A DNA stretch of 64,000 bases from Firmicutes bacterium UBA1702 (GTDB taxonomy: Bacteria > Bacillota > Clostridia > Peptostreptococcales > Anaerovoracaceae), in the NCBI GenBank assembly GCA_002320005.1, contig DCJK01000004.1, forward strand, positions 62,255 through 126,254, written 5' to 3'. The notes under the pieces are model-generated. The model made no database searches. It was not told where the DNA came from and saw only the letters and a list, made by a program, of their open reading frames with translations. Numbering within the stretch: the first letter of the stretch is position 1; every line of letters begins with the position of its first letter. The position numbers were made by a program, and so were the translations under genes. Below, piece after piece: positions 50,678 to 58,957 of this stretch.

Positions 50678-51967
50678 ATGCTTTTTAAAAATATAACTGT
50701 TTTAGACGAAAATTACCAGATAAAAAATAATATGTATGTAGCTACAGACGGCAGAACCATAAGCTATGTCGGACAAGACAGACCTGCCGGAGACACGGGC
50801 AGAGAATATGACGGCAGAGGCAGACTGCTTATGCCGGGATTCTACAATTCACACGCTCATTCGCCTATGGCTCTGATGCGCGGGTACGGAGAAAATCTTG
50901 CATTACAGGACTGGCTCAACAAAAAGATATTTCCTTTTGAAGACAAGCTGGACAGCAATGCGGTTTACTGGGGAACGCTCCTTTCTTATGCGGAATCGCT
51001 GCGGTTTGGTATAGTTTCATCAACAGAGATGTATTATTTTATGGACGATATGGTCAGAGCTGCAGCGGACAGCGGAATCAAAGCCAATATGTCACGTGCA
51101 ATAGTAAATTTTGATGACGGTGATGTATGGCAGCTGTCTTCAATGAAGGAAATGAAACGCACCTTCGAAGAATATCATAATATATATGACGGAAGAATAA
51201 AAATGGATGTGAGCATACATGGTGAATATACATCCAATCATCTGGCCGTGGAGGCTGTGGCAGATTATGCCAGAACCGCAGGCGCCAGAGTCCATGTTCA
51301 TGTTTCAGAAACAAAATCAGAGCACGAGGAATGTAAGGAACGCCACGGCGGAAAGACGCCAGTGATGTATTTCAGCCAGCTGGGTCTTTTTGATGTTCCG
51401 GCAACAGCGGCTCACTGTGTATGGATAGAAGGGGATGACTTTGACATCCTTAAAGAAAAAGGAGTTACCGTTGCTGTGAATCCTGTAAGCAACATGAAAC
51501 TGGCCAGTGGAGTCTGCAACGTGCCTGAACTTCTCAAAAGAGGAATAAACACTGCCATAGGTACCGACAGTACAGCCAGTAACAACAGCCTGAATTTCAT
51601 TGAAGAAATGAAATGCTTCGCAATAGCACCTAAGGTTCACTTTGGCGATCCTCAGGTGGTATCCCCGGATCAGACCATATATGCGGCTACCAGGGCAGGT
51701 GCACTGGGACAGGGAAGAGACGACTGCGGAATAATAAGAGCCGGTGCGGCTGCTGACCTGATTGTACTGGACATTTCAGGACCTCATATGCATCCTGTTC
51801 ACGATCTCAAGAATAACCTGGTATATTCCGCTTCCGGAAGCGATGTGGTGCTTACCATGGTAGACGGCAAGGTTCTGTATGACGGTGGAGAATTCACTAC
51901 CATAGATCTGGAAAAGACAATATTTGAAGCACAGAAAGCGACAGACAAGATTTTAGCTAAGCTTTAA
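50678..51967 (+). CDS. Amidohydrolase, MTA/SAH-deaminase-like
   Basis: A 429-residue metal-dependent deaminase of the TrzN/ATZ/MtaD family. Motifs: FYNSHAHSPMALMRGYG (HxH metal site and substrate loop), VHVHVSETKSEHEEC (His and Glu), AAHCVWI, and GTDSTASNNSLNF (Asp ligand). The best functional guess is deamination of 5'-methylthioadenosine or S-adenosylhomocysteine; guanine or another purine derivative is possible. It has its own promoter and stands between spoVT and the SpoVB-like gene, where Bacillus has nothing. Confidence 0.85.
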   Translation: MLFKNITVLDENYQIKNNMYVATDGRTISYVGQDRPAGDTGREYDGRGRLLMPGFYNSHAHSPMALMRGYGENLALQDWLNKKIFPFEDKLDSNAVYWGTLLSYAESLRFGIVSSTEMYYFMDDMVRAAADSGIKANMSRAIVNFDDGDVWQLSSMKEMKRTFEEYHNIYDGRIKMDVSIHGEYTSNHLAVEAVADYARTAGARVHVHVSETKSEHEECKERHGGKTPVMYFSQLGLFDVPATAAHCVWIEGDDFDILKEKGVTVAVNPVSNMKLASGVCNVPELLKRGINTAIGTDSTASNNSLNFIEEMKCFAIAPKVHFGDPQVVSPDQTIYAATRAGALGQGRDDCGIIRAGAAADLIVLDISGPHMHPVHDLKNNLVYSASGSDVVLTMVDGKVLYDGGEFTTIDLEKTIFEAQKATDKILAKL

Positions 51968-51978
51968 CGGAGGATATA

Positions 51979-53586
51979 ATGTCAGGAAATAAAATAATAA
52001 AAGGTGTTGCAGTACTGGGAGTTGCCGGTCTTATAGTAAAACTCCTGGGGGCTGTTTTCAGAATACCGCTACAAGGTATGATAGGAGAAGAAGGAATGGC
52101 ATATTACGGATATGCCTATCCGCTGTATTCGTTCTTTCTCGTGGTGGCCACAGCCGGCATTCCGGTAGCAATATCGAGGCTTGTTTCGGAAAAAATCGCA
52201 CTCAAAAACTATGCGGGAGCTCATAAGGTGTTCAGAGTTTCATCCTGGCTTCTGCTGGGAATCGGGACCTTTGCCTTCTGCATATGTTTCTTCGGTGCAG
52301 AGCTCATAGCAAAATATGCCATTGAAGATATGGGTGCGGTAAAGCCGCTGAAAGCAATAGCGCCTGCACTCATCTTCGTATCTGTAATGTCAGCTTTCAG
52401 AGGGTACTTTCAGGGAAGGCAGAACATGAACCCTACTGCATTATCCGAGTTTGCGGAGCAAGTTGTAAGAGTATGTACAGGATTGTTTCTTGCATATTAC
52501 TTCATGGATAAGTCTCTGGAGTCGGCGGCAGCAGGAGCCACCTTCGGAGCTACGGCAGGATCCATTGCAGGTCTGGTGATAATATTCCTGATATATCTGG
52601 GGAACAAGCGGGCAATCCGATATAACATAAAGCGACATCGCCGAAGTGCCGTAAAGGAAAGCAGCGCATCCATAATCAAACAGATACTCATAATAGCCAT
52701 ACCTATAACCATCGGCTCATCCATACTCCCTCTGATAAATGCTGCAGATAGCATGATCGTGCCAAGACGGCTCATGTCATCTGGTTTCAGTCTTGAAGAA
52801 GCCAGAATATTATGGGGACAGCTCAGCGGCTACTGTGCCACTATGGCGGGGCTCCCTCAGGCAGTAACCCAGGCGGTGGCAGTTGCCATGGTTCCGGCTA
52901 TTGCTGCAGCTTTCAAGCTTAACGACAAAAAAGAAGTGAATGAGAGCATCAATCTGGGAATGAGAGCCAGCATGATAATCGGAATGCCATGCGCGATAGG
53001 CATAATGGTCCTTGCTGAGCCTATACTGCTTCTTCTTTTCCCAAAGAATCCTGCAGGCGTGGCTAATGCGGCGCCTACTCTTATGATAATGTGCGTGGGT
53101 GTGGCATTTATGGCAATACTTCAGACAACAACGGGAATTCTGCAAGGTATTGACAAGCAGATGCTGCCGGTAAAGAACCTGGCCATAGGCGGAGTTGTAA
53201 AAATAGTTGCAACTTATATATTTGTGGGAATTCCTTTTATAAATATAAAAGGAGCTTCCATGGGATCCATATTTGTATATGCCATTGCCTTTTTTCTGAA
53301 TCTGAGAGATGTGAAAAGATACACAGGCGTCAAGATAGATAATGTACAGGTTTTTGTCAAACCTATAATTGTATCAGCGCTCATGGGAGTAAGTGCCTTT
53401 GCATCATACAGGCTGATTTATATGGTAGCTGAAAGCAACACCATTGCTACACTGGGAGCAATATTTGTCGGTGTGGTTGTGTACGGCTTCCTGATTCTTG
53501 CTACCAAGACGATCACAAAGGCAGAAATAGGCAAACTCCCTAAAGGCGATAAGATGGTTAAAACTCTTGATAAGTTCATAAAATAA
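51979..53586 (+). CDS. Polysaccharide/lipid flippase, SpoVB/MurJ/YabM-like (MOP superfamily)
   Basis: A 535-residue protein with about 14 hydrophobic segments and the polysaccharide-biosynthesis/MATE-like pattern (GMAYYGYAYPLYSFFLVVATAGIPVAISRLVSEK; GYFQGRQNMNPTALSEFAEQVVR). The neighbour order spoVT-flippase-mazG-S4 protein matches Bacillus yabM (murJ/ytgP relatives). Likely substrates are lipid II or other undecaprenyl-linked units for wall or cortex; it is not proven. Confidence 0.88.
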   Translation: MSGNKIIKGVAVLGVAGLIVKLLGAVFRIPLQGMIGEEGMAYYGYAYPLYSFFLVVATAGIPVAISRLVSEKIALKNYAGAHKVFRVSSWLLLGIGTFAFCICFFGAELIAKYAIEDMGAVKPLKAIAPALIFVSVMSAFRGYFQGRQNMNPTALSEFAEQVVRVCTGLFLAYYFMDKSLESAAAGATFGATAGSIAGLVIIFLIYLGNKRAIRYNIKRHRRSAVKESSASIIKQILIIAIPITIGSSILPLINAADSMIVPRRLMSSGFSLEEARILWGQLSGYCATMAGLPQAVTQAVAVAMVPAIAAAFKLNDKKEVNESINLGMRASMIIGMPCAIGIMVLAEPILLLLFPKNPAGVANAAPTLMIMCVGVAFMAILQTTTGILQGIDKQMLPVKNLAIGGVVKIVATYIFVGIPFINIKGASMGSIFVYAIAFFLNLRDVKRYTGVKIDNVQVFVKPIIVSALMGVSAFASYRLIYMVAESNTIATLGAIFVGVVVYGFLILATKTITKAEIGKLPKGDKMVKTLDKFIK

Positions 53587-53608
53587 GTTGGCAAGGCAAA
53601 GGAAAAAA

Positions 53609-54445
53609 ATGAAGAAAGAATATATTCACCTGTCACAGGCGGCAGAAACTCCCCAGGAGGCTATAGGGAGGCTCAAAGATATAATATCCACATTGAGAAG
53701 AGAATGTCCGTGGGACAGAGTGCAGACTCACGAAAGCCTGAGAAGCTGCATGACAGAAGAAGCTTATGAGGTGGTAGAAGCCATTGACACGGGCAGTAAA
53801 GAAAACCTGGAAGAAGAACTGGGAGACGTCATGCTCCAGGTAGTATTCCATGCAAATCTGGCGGAGGAATCCGGCAACTTTGATTTGACGGATGTAATCA
53901 ATGGAGAATGCGAAAAGATGATACGCCGTCACCCCCATGTTTTTTTGGAAAAAACATCAAATAATGATGCGAAATCTATTGACAATGTCCTTGAAAAATG
54001 GGAGAATATCAAGGCAAAGGAAAAAAAGTCCGCTGAGAATTTGCATATTCTTCAGGGGGTACCCAATGCACTTCCGGCTTTAACAAGAGCCACTAAAATA
54101 CAAAAGAAAGCGGCAGACGTGGGATTCGACTGGGATGATATATCGGGAGCTCTGGCAAAAGTTACAGAGGAGACCTGCGAACTTACGGAAGCCATCCAAC
54201 ACAGAGAGAATAAGCAGCGGCTCGAAGAGGAACTGGGAGATCTGCTGTTCTCCGTAGTAAACGTTTCAAGGTTTTTAAAGGTAGATCCGGAGGAAGCCCT
54301 GCGTGCCACCACCCGCAAATTCATGAAGAGATTTGCATATATCGAGGACAGAAGTCTGGCTTGCGGCAGACATCTTACAGATATGACTCTCGAAGAAATG
54401 GACAGGCTATGGGAAGAGGCCAAACAGTCGGAAGAAGACAAATGA
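53609..54445 (+). CDS. mazG: Nucleoside triphosphate pyrophosphohydrolase MazG
   Basis: Hydrolyses (d)NTPs to NMP and PPi. ATG 53609 (278 residues) follows AAAGGA; the in-frame TTG 53588 is disfavoured. Two MazG repeats are visible, each with an EExxE...(E)ELGD metal motif: CMTEEAYEVVEAID...EELGDVMLQVVFHA, and EETCELTEAIQ...EELGDLLFSVVNV. Bacillus YabN carries an extra N-terminal methylase domain, absent here. Confidence 0.93.
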   Translation: MKKEYIHLSQAAETPQEAIGRLKDIISTLRRECPWDRVQTHESLRSCMTEEAYEVVEAIDTGSKENLEEELGDVMLQVVFHANLAEESGNFDLTDVINGECEKMIRRHPHVFLEKTSNNDAKSIDNVLEKWENIKAKEKKSAENLHILQGVPNALPALTRATKIQKKAADVGFDWDDISGALAKVTEETCELTEAIQHRENKQRLEEELGDLLFSVVNVSRFLKVDPEEALRATTRKFMKRFAYIEDRSLACGRHLTDMTLEEMDRLWEEAKQSEEDK

Positions 54446-54474
54446 TAATCTCATATTTTAAGGAGGAATTTTAG

Positions 54475-54753
54475 ATGAACAAGGCTGAATTAGTTGCTGC
54501 AGTAGCAGAAAAAACCGATTTCACCAAAAAGGATGCTGAACTGGCAATCAACGCATTAGTTGCAAGCATTGAAGAAGCACTGGTAAAGGGCGAAAAAGTA
54601 CAGTTAATCGGATTCGGTACTTTTGAAACAAGAGAAAGAAAGGCAAGACAGGGAAGAAACCCTAGAAAGCCTGAAGAAGTTATCGAAATCGAAGCTTCAA
54701 AAGCTCCTGTATTCAAAGCAGGTAAGGCTTTAAAGGACGCTGTAAATAAATAG
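54475..54753 (+). CDS. hup: DNA-binding protein HU
   Basis: Nucleoid protein of 92 residues (normal about 90): MNKAELVAAVAEKT at the start, GFGTFETRERKARQGRNPRK beta-arm region, and KAGKALKDAVN at the end. AAGGAGGA upstream. The gene lies between mazG and rqcP, in a place where Bacillus has no HU gene. Confidence 0.95.
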   Translation: MNKAELVAAVAEKTDFTKKDAELAINALVASIEEALVKGEKVQLIGFGTFETRERKARQGRNPRKPEEVIEIEASKAPVFKAGKALKDAVNK

Positions 54754-54770
54754 CTTATCCAGGGAGCCAT

Positions 54771-55010
54771 ATGCGGATAGATAAATTTCTGAAAAATTCC
54801 AGGCTCATAAAGCGTCGTACCGTTGCCAAGGAAGCCTGCGATCAGGGGCGTGTCTTTATAAATGACAAAGTCGCCAAAGCAGGAACGGAGGTAAAAACAG
54901 GTGATATCATCAGGATAGAATTCGGAAACAGTTCCATCAGCGCGAAGGTTCTGAATCTGAGTGAATCCTGCAAAAAAGAAGACGCTGCAACTATGTACGA
55001 AATAATATAA
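54771..55010 (+). CDS. rqcP: Ribosome-associated quality control protein RqcP (S4 domain, YabO)
   Basis: A 79-residue S4-like RNA-binding protein (MRIDKFLKNSRLIKRRTVAKEACDQGRVFIND...GDIIRIEFG). RqcP works with RqcH in adding alanine tails to peptides on obstructed 50S subunits. It is in its standard position after mazG. GGGAGCC ribosome site; a bidirectional terminator follows. Confidence 0.92.
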   Translation: MRIDKFLKNSRLIKRRTVAKEACDQGRVFINDKVAKAGTEVKTGDIIRIEFGNSSISAKVLNLSESCKKEDAATMYEII

Positions 55011-55014
55011 ACAG

Positions 55015-55049
55015 AAAACACCCTTGAACGATTATTCAAGGGTGTTTTT
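55015..55049. terminator. Bidirectional terminator between rqcP and the tetR gene
   Basis: AAAACACCCTTGAA (55015-55028) pairs with TTCAAGGGTGTTTT (55035-55048) around CGATTA. A/T flanks serve both directions. The right arm lies inside the last codons of the TetR gene. Confidence 0.9.
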
Positions 55050-55550
55050 AATTTTTTCATATAGCATATCATAACTTTTTTTGCAGTTTTCAAGCTTGCC
55101 GGATTCTATCATAGCGGCGGCTCCCAGAGTGAGGGCCATTACCCCGAAGAAAAGGCTGTCGGCATCGCTGCGATCATTACGGCTGCAGAAACTGTATATC
55201 TCGTCTGAAATCCGTCTGTCAAAAGTGTCCTGATTTGCACCATATAGAGGATTTGCTATTCTGAATTTGACGTTGGCAACGCACAGGCTTGCCACACGCT
55301 GGGCAGGATCGGCAAAACATTCACTTATCTGATTGCCCAGATGTTCCCATTTCTCGTTGGCAAAGGCTATTACTGCACTGATAAATTCCTCCTTATTTTT
55401 GAAATGCTTGTAAGGAGCTGCACAGCTGGCACCGCAGGCTGCAGCAACTCTTCGGAGAGAAAAGCCTGAAACACCGTGAAGGGCGATTTCATCGATTCCC
55501 GCAGCAAGAAGTTTTTCTTTAAGGGCCTTATAGTTGCCTGTATCCTCCAT
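55032..55550 (-). CDS. TetR/AcrR-family regulator, probable repressor of the aromatic operon
   Basis: 172 residues from ATG 55550 (GGAGGG upstream). The N-terminal helix-turn-helix reads ALHGVSGFSLRRVAAACGASCAAPYKHFKNKEEFISAVI, typical of TetR with recognition helix APYKHF. The C-terminal ligand domain is not assigned. The gene is divergent from the pheA-aro operon and shares with it a 17-bp palindrome that covers both transcription starts, so autorepression plus repression of aromatic biosynthesis is likely. The ligand could be an aromatic amino acid or pathway intermediate; that is inference. Confidence 0.85.
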   Translation of the reverse strand: MEDTGNYKALKEKLLAAGIDEIALHGVSGFSLRRVAAACGASCAAPYKHFKNKEEFISAVIAFANEKWEHLGNQISECFADPAQRVASLCVANVKFRIANPLYGANQDTFDRRISDEIYSFCSRNDRSDADSLFFGVMALTLGAAAMIESGKLENCKKSYDMLYEKIKNTLE

Positions 55551-55562
55551 GTAACCCTCCTG

Positions 55563-55579
55563 AGTTAATAATGTTAACT
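55563..55579. promoter_or_regulatory. Operator copy 1 (tetR promoter)
   Basis: Perfect palindrome AGTTAA-TAATG-TTAACT. It lies just downstream of the minus-strand -10, over the expected transcription start. Confidence 0.75.
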
Positions 55580-55581
55580 TA

Positions 55582-55610
55582 ATTATAATCTCAGGGAAAA
55601 CATTATGCAA
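55582..55610 (-). promoter_or_regulatory. Promoter of the tetR gene
   Basis: Minus strand: TTGCAT (complement of 55605-55610), 17-nt spacer, TATAAT (complement of 55582-55587). Confidence 0.8.
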
Positions 55611-55670
55611 TAAATTTTAAAAAAATAAGTAAAATTCTGTTGAAACGGCTAAATATGTGGCAAAGAAAGG

Positions 55671-55699
55671 TTGACTTACAATAAAAAAATGCTTATAAT
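55671..55699 (+). promoter_or_regulatory. Promoter of the aromatic amino-acid operon
   Basis: TTGACT (55671-55676), 17-nt spacer, TATAAT (55694-55699); start expected near 55706. Confidence 0.82.
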
Positions 55700-55706
55700 T
55701 CAATAT

Positions 55707-55723
55707 AGTTAACAGTGATAACT
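55707..55723. promoter_or_regulatory. Operator copy 2 (aromatic operon promoter)
   Basis: AGTTAA-CAGTG-ATAACT, identical to copy 1 at 14 of 17 positions, placed on the transcription start exactly as copy 1 is at the tetR promoter. Confidence 0.72.
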
Positions 55724-55756
55724 TTTTACACAGACAGCAATTCAAGGGAGAGACAG

Positions 55757-56857
55757 ATGGAAGACTTAAAGGACATACGCAAACAGATAACGGAAACCGA
55801 CAATCAGATGGCAGAACTGTTTTCAAAAAGGATGCAGCTTGTAGCCAAGGTGGCTGAATATAAGAGAGTCAACGGGCTGCCGGTATATGACCCTAAAAGA
55901 GAACAGCAGGTTCTGGCCAACGGTGCCGAGAGAATAAAAGATCCGGAGCTCAAGTCCTATTATAACAGCTTCTTGAAAAGCACTATGGAGATTTCAAGGA
56001 GGTATCAGAGCAGCATACTTGAAGGAGTAAGAGTTGCATATTGCGGGACAGAAGGTGCTTTTGCACACATCGCTGCATGCAAAATATTCCCAAAGGCAGC
56101 CAAAATCCCATACACCAGTTTTAAAAAAGCTTATGAGGCAGTAGAAAACGGGGAATGCAACTGTGCCGTTCTGCCGGTGGAAAACAGTTTTGCCGGTGAC
56201 GTGGATCAGGTTAATGATCTGATGTTTTCAGGAAATCTTTTTGTAAACGGAATGTACGACCTGGCGGTGACTCACGACCTTCTGGGAATTGAGGGCGCAA
56301 CTCTCGGAGACATAAAGACTGTTGTCAGCCATTCTCAGGCACTTTCACAGTGCTCTTCCTTTATCAAGGAAAAAGGACTGAAAGAAATAGAATATTCCAA
56401 TACGGCGCTGGCAGCTCAATATGTCAAGGAGCAGAACGATAAAAGCATTGCAGCAGTGGCAAGCGCTGAATCAGCCAGGCTCTTCGGTCTTGACGTGGTT
56501 GCCAGAAGCATAAATGATGACAGAACCAACACCACAAGATTCGCTGTTTTCTCTCCTGTAGATAACAGGGCTTCCGGAGACAGCGGCAACACATATTTTT
56601 CCCTGCTGTTTACGGCGCGAAATGAGGCGGGTTCACTGGCGGGTGCTCTGAGCATACTTGGAAGATACGGGTTCAATATGAGAACACTGCGGTCAAGACC
56701 TATGAAAGAACTTCTATGGCAGTATTACTTCTATGTAGAGGCCGAAGGAGATATATACGGTGAAGAAGGCAGAAAATGTGTCGAAGAGATGAAAAGCTGC
56801 TGTGACAAGATAAAAATTGTAGGCTCATACAACAATCTGCATGATCAGGAGGAATGA
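55757..56857 (+). CDS. pheA: Bifunctional chorismate mutase / prephenate dehydratase
   Basis: Converts chorismate to prephenate and then phenylpyruvate. ATG 55757 (366 residues) follows AAGGGAG. Residues 1-85 are an AroQ-type chorismate mutase (RKQITETDNQMAELFSKRMQLVAKVAEYK); about 100-280 form prephenate dehydratase (GTEGAFAHIAA, LPVENSFAG, NTTRFAVF); about 290-365 form an ACT domain (GSLAGALSILGRYGFNMRTLRSRP), the site of Phe feedback in relatives. First gene of the operon. Confidence 0.94.
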   Translation: MEDLKDIRKQITETDNQMAELFSKRMQLVAKVAEYKRVNGLPVYDPKREQQVLANGAERIKDPELKSYYNSFLKSTMEISRRYQSSILEGVRVAYCGTEGAFAHIAACKIFPKAAKIPYTSFKKAYEAVENGECNCAVLPVENSFAGDVDQVNDLMFSGNLFVNGMYDLAVTHDLLGIEGATLGDIKTVVSHSQALSQCSSFIKEKGLKEIEYSNTALAAQYVKEQNDKSIAAVASAESARLFGLDVVARSINDDRTNTTRFAVFSPVDNRASGDSGNTYFSLLFTARNEAGSLAGALSILGRYGFNMRTLRSRPMKELLWQYYFYVEAEGDIYGEEGRKCVEEMKSCCDKIKIVGSYNNLHDQEE

Positions 56858-56858
56858 G

Positions 56859-57860
56859 ATGATAATTCCCGTTGAGTTAGGTAAAGACCGCTATGAAATC
56901 GTGGTGGAAAGAGGAGCACTGTCCCGGACGGGGGAATTTTTCAGACTGGACAGGAAAGCTCTTATAGTTACAGATGAAGGTGTTCCGTCGCAATATGCCG
57001 ACGCAGTGGCAAAACGCTGCAGAGATTATGTAAAAGTCACAGTGGAGGCCGGAGAAGAATCTAAAAACATGGAGAATTTCAAAATGCTCTGCCAGGTGAT
57101 GCTTGAAAATGACTTCACCAGAAAAGACTGTGTTATTGCGGTAGGCGGCGGAGTGATAGGAGATCTGGCAGGATTCGCAGCATCATGCTATATGAGAGGA
57201 ATAGATTTCTACAATGTGCCGACAACACTGCTTTCTCAGGTGGATTCATCTGTGGGAGGAAAGACGGCGGTAGATCTTTGCGGAATCAAAAACATAGTAG
57301 GCTCTTTCTGTCAGCCCAAAGCGGTACTTATAGACCCTGATGTTCTTGATACATTAAGTGACAGACAGTTTGCCTGCGGAATGGCAGAGGCAATAAAAAT
57401 GGCCATGACCTGTGATTCAGAGCTTTTTCAGCTGATTGAAGAATGTGATGCCAAAAACGAGATTGAAGATATAATAGCAGGCGCCTTGAGAATAAAGGCT
57501 GAAGTGGTGGCCGCAGATGAAAAAGAGGATAATCTTCGCAGAGTGTTGAACTTCGGGCATACATTAGGCCACGGAATAGAAAGCGTTACGGATCTTTATC
57601 ACGGCGAATGTGTTGCTCTGGGCATGATACCAATGACCGCACCTCATCTCAGGGCGAGACTCACGGCACTGCTGAAAAAAGAAGGGCTCCCTGTTAAATG
57701 CAATGCGCCGGCAGAGGAGGTCGCAGAAAAGGCAATGCACGACAAAAAAGCTCAGGCCGGTGGAATAATGACTGTCAGAGTGGACAAGATCGGATGTTTC
57801 CACTTTAAAAAGGCCGGTGCAGAAGAACTTATAAAAGATTATGAGGAGGCTTTCCGATGA
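56859..57860 (+). CDS. aroB: 3-dehydroquinate synthase
   Basis: Second shikimate step, DAHP to 3-dehydroquinate, NAD and metal dependent. ATG 56859 (333 residues) follows AGGAGG inside the end of pheA. Motifs: GGGVIGDLAGFAASCYMRGI, PTTLLSQVDSSVGGKTAVD, NFGHTLGHGIE (zinc histidines), HGECVALGM. Overlaps aroC by four bases. Confidence 0.95.
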   Translation: MIIPVELGKDRYEIVVERGALSRTGEFFRLDRKALIVTDEGVPSQYADAVAKRCRDYVKVTVEAGEESKNMENFKMLCQVMLENDFTRKDCVIAVGGGVIGDLAGFAASCYMRGIDFYNVPTTLLSQVDSSVGGKTAVDLCGIKNIVGSFCQPKAVLIDPDVLDTLSDRQFACGMAEAIKMAMTCDSELFQLIEECDAKNEIEDIIAGALRIKAEVVAADEKEDNLRRVLNFGHTLGHGIESVTDLYHGECVALGMIPMTAPHLRARLTALLKKEGLPVKCNAPAEEVAEKAMHDKKAQAGGIMTVRVDKIGCFHFKKAGAEELIKDYEEAFR

Positions 57861-58957
57861 AAAACACCTTCGGCACAGCTCTCACGATCACTCTTTTCGG
57901 AGAGAGTCACGGTCCCGCCATAGGAGCGGTTCTCGACGGCATTTCACCGGGAATAAAGATCGATGATGAATATATAGAAAAAAAACTTGCCGCAAGGAAG
58001 CCTTACGGCAGAATTTCAACAAAGAGACAGGAACCTGACCGGATAGAATTTCTCAGCGGTGTTTTTGAGGGATATACCACAGGAACTCCTCTGTGCATAA
58101 TGATAAGAAATCAGGACACACGAAGCAGAGATTACGGAGAACTCAAGGACAAGGCCAGACCTTCTCATGCCGACTACACGGCTTTCTGTAAGTACGGCGG
58201 GTTTCAGGACTATAGAGGCGGAGGTCATTTTTCCGGAAGAATCACCGCGGCACTTGTGGCAGCAGGGGCAATCTTAAATCAGGCTCTTGAGCGCAAGGGA
58301 ATAGCTGTGGCTACCCACATTAAAAGCTGCCATGGTGTGAGAGACAGAAACTTCGAAGATGTTTCTCGTGACATAAGTCTTCTTAACGATAGACTCTTTC
58401 CGGTGCTTGACAGCAAGGCTGGAGATCTCATGAAAGATGAGATAGCCGATGCCGCCAGTGAAGGCGACAGCGTGGGAGGCGTTCTGGAGACTGTTATTGC
58501 CGGCTTGCCGGCAGGTCTTGGGGAACCGTGGTTTGACACCTTTGAGAGCCTTATTGCTCATGCCATGTTTTCCATTCCGGCAGTTAAAGGAGTCGAGTTC
58601 GGGGCAGGCTTTGACATCTGCAATATGAGAGGCTCTGAAGCCAATGACGCCATGAGATATGATGAGCATGGCAGAGTCGTTACAACCACCAACAACAGCG
58701 GAGGTATAAACGGCGGCATCACCAACGGTATGCCGGTCCTTTTCAGGACAGCTGTAAAGCCTACGCCTTCAATATTTGTAAATCAGGAGACAATTGATTT
58801 CGTGAAACAGGAGAATACTCCGCTTTGCCTCAAGGGCAGACATGATCCTGCAATAGTCCACAGAGCAAGAGCCGTAGTGGATGCCATGACAGCTATTGTA
58901 ACTGCCGACCTTCTCACGGTAAGATACGGAACGGGTTTCCTTGGAGGAGAAAAATGA
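57857..58957 (+). CDS. aroC: Chorismate synthase
   Basis: Last shikimate step, EPSP to chorismate, needing reduced FMN. 366 residues: GTALTITLFGESHGPAIGAVLDG, RPSHADYTAFCKYGG-like, GGGHFSGRITA, and SGGINGGITNGMPV are all present. ATGA overlaps at both ends (aroB, aroEK), so translation is coupled. Confidence 0.95.
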   Translation: MKNTFGTALTITLFGESHGPAIGAVLDGISPGIKIDDEYIEKKLAARKPYGRISTKRQEPDRIEFLSGVFEGYTTGTPLCIMIRNQDTRSRDYGELKDKARPSHADYTAFCKYGGFQDYRGGGHFSGRITAALVAAGAILNQALERKGIAVATHIKSCHGVRDRNFEDVSRDISLLNDRLFPVLDSKAGDLMKDEIADAASEGDSVGGVLETVIAGLPAGLGEPWFDTFESLIAHAMFSIPAVKGVEFGAGFDICNMRGSEANDAMRYDEHGRVVTTTNNSGGINGGITNGMPVLFRTAVKPTPSIFVNQETIDFVKQENTPLCLKGRHDPAIVHRARAVVDAMTAIVTADLLTVRYGTGFLGGEK

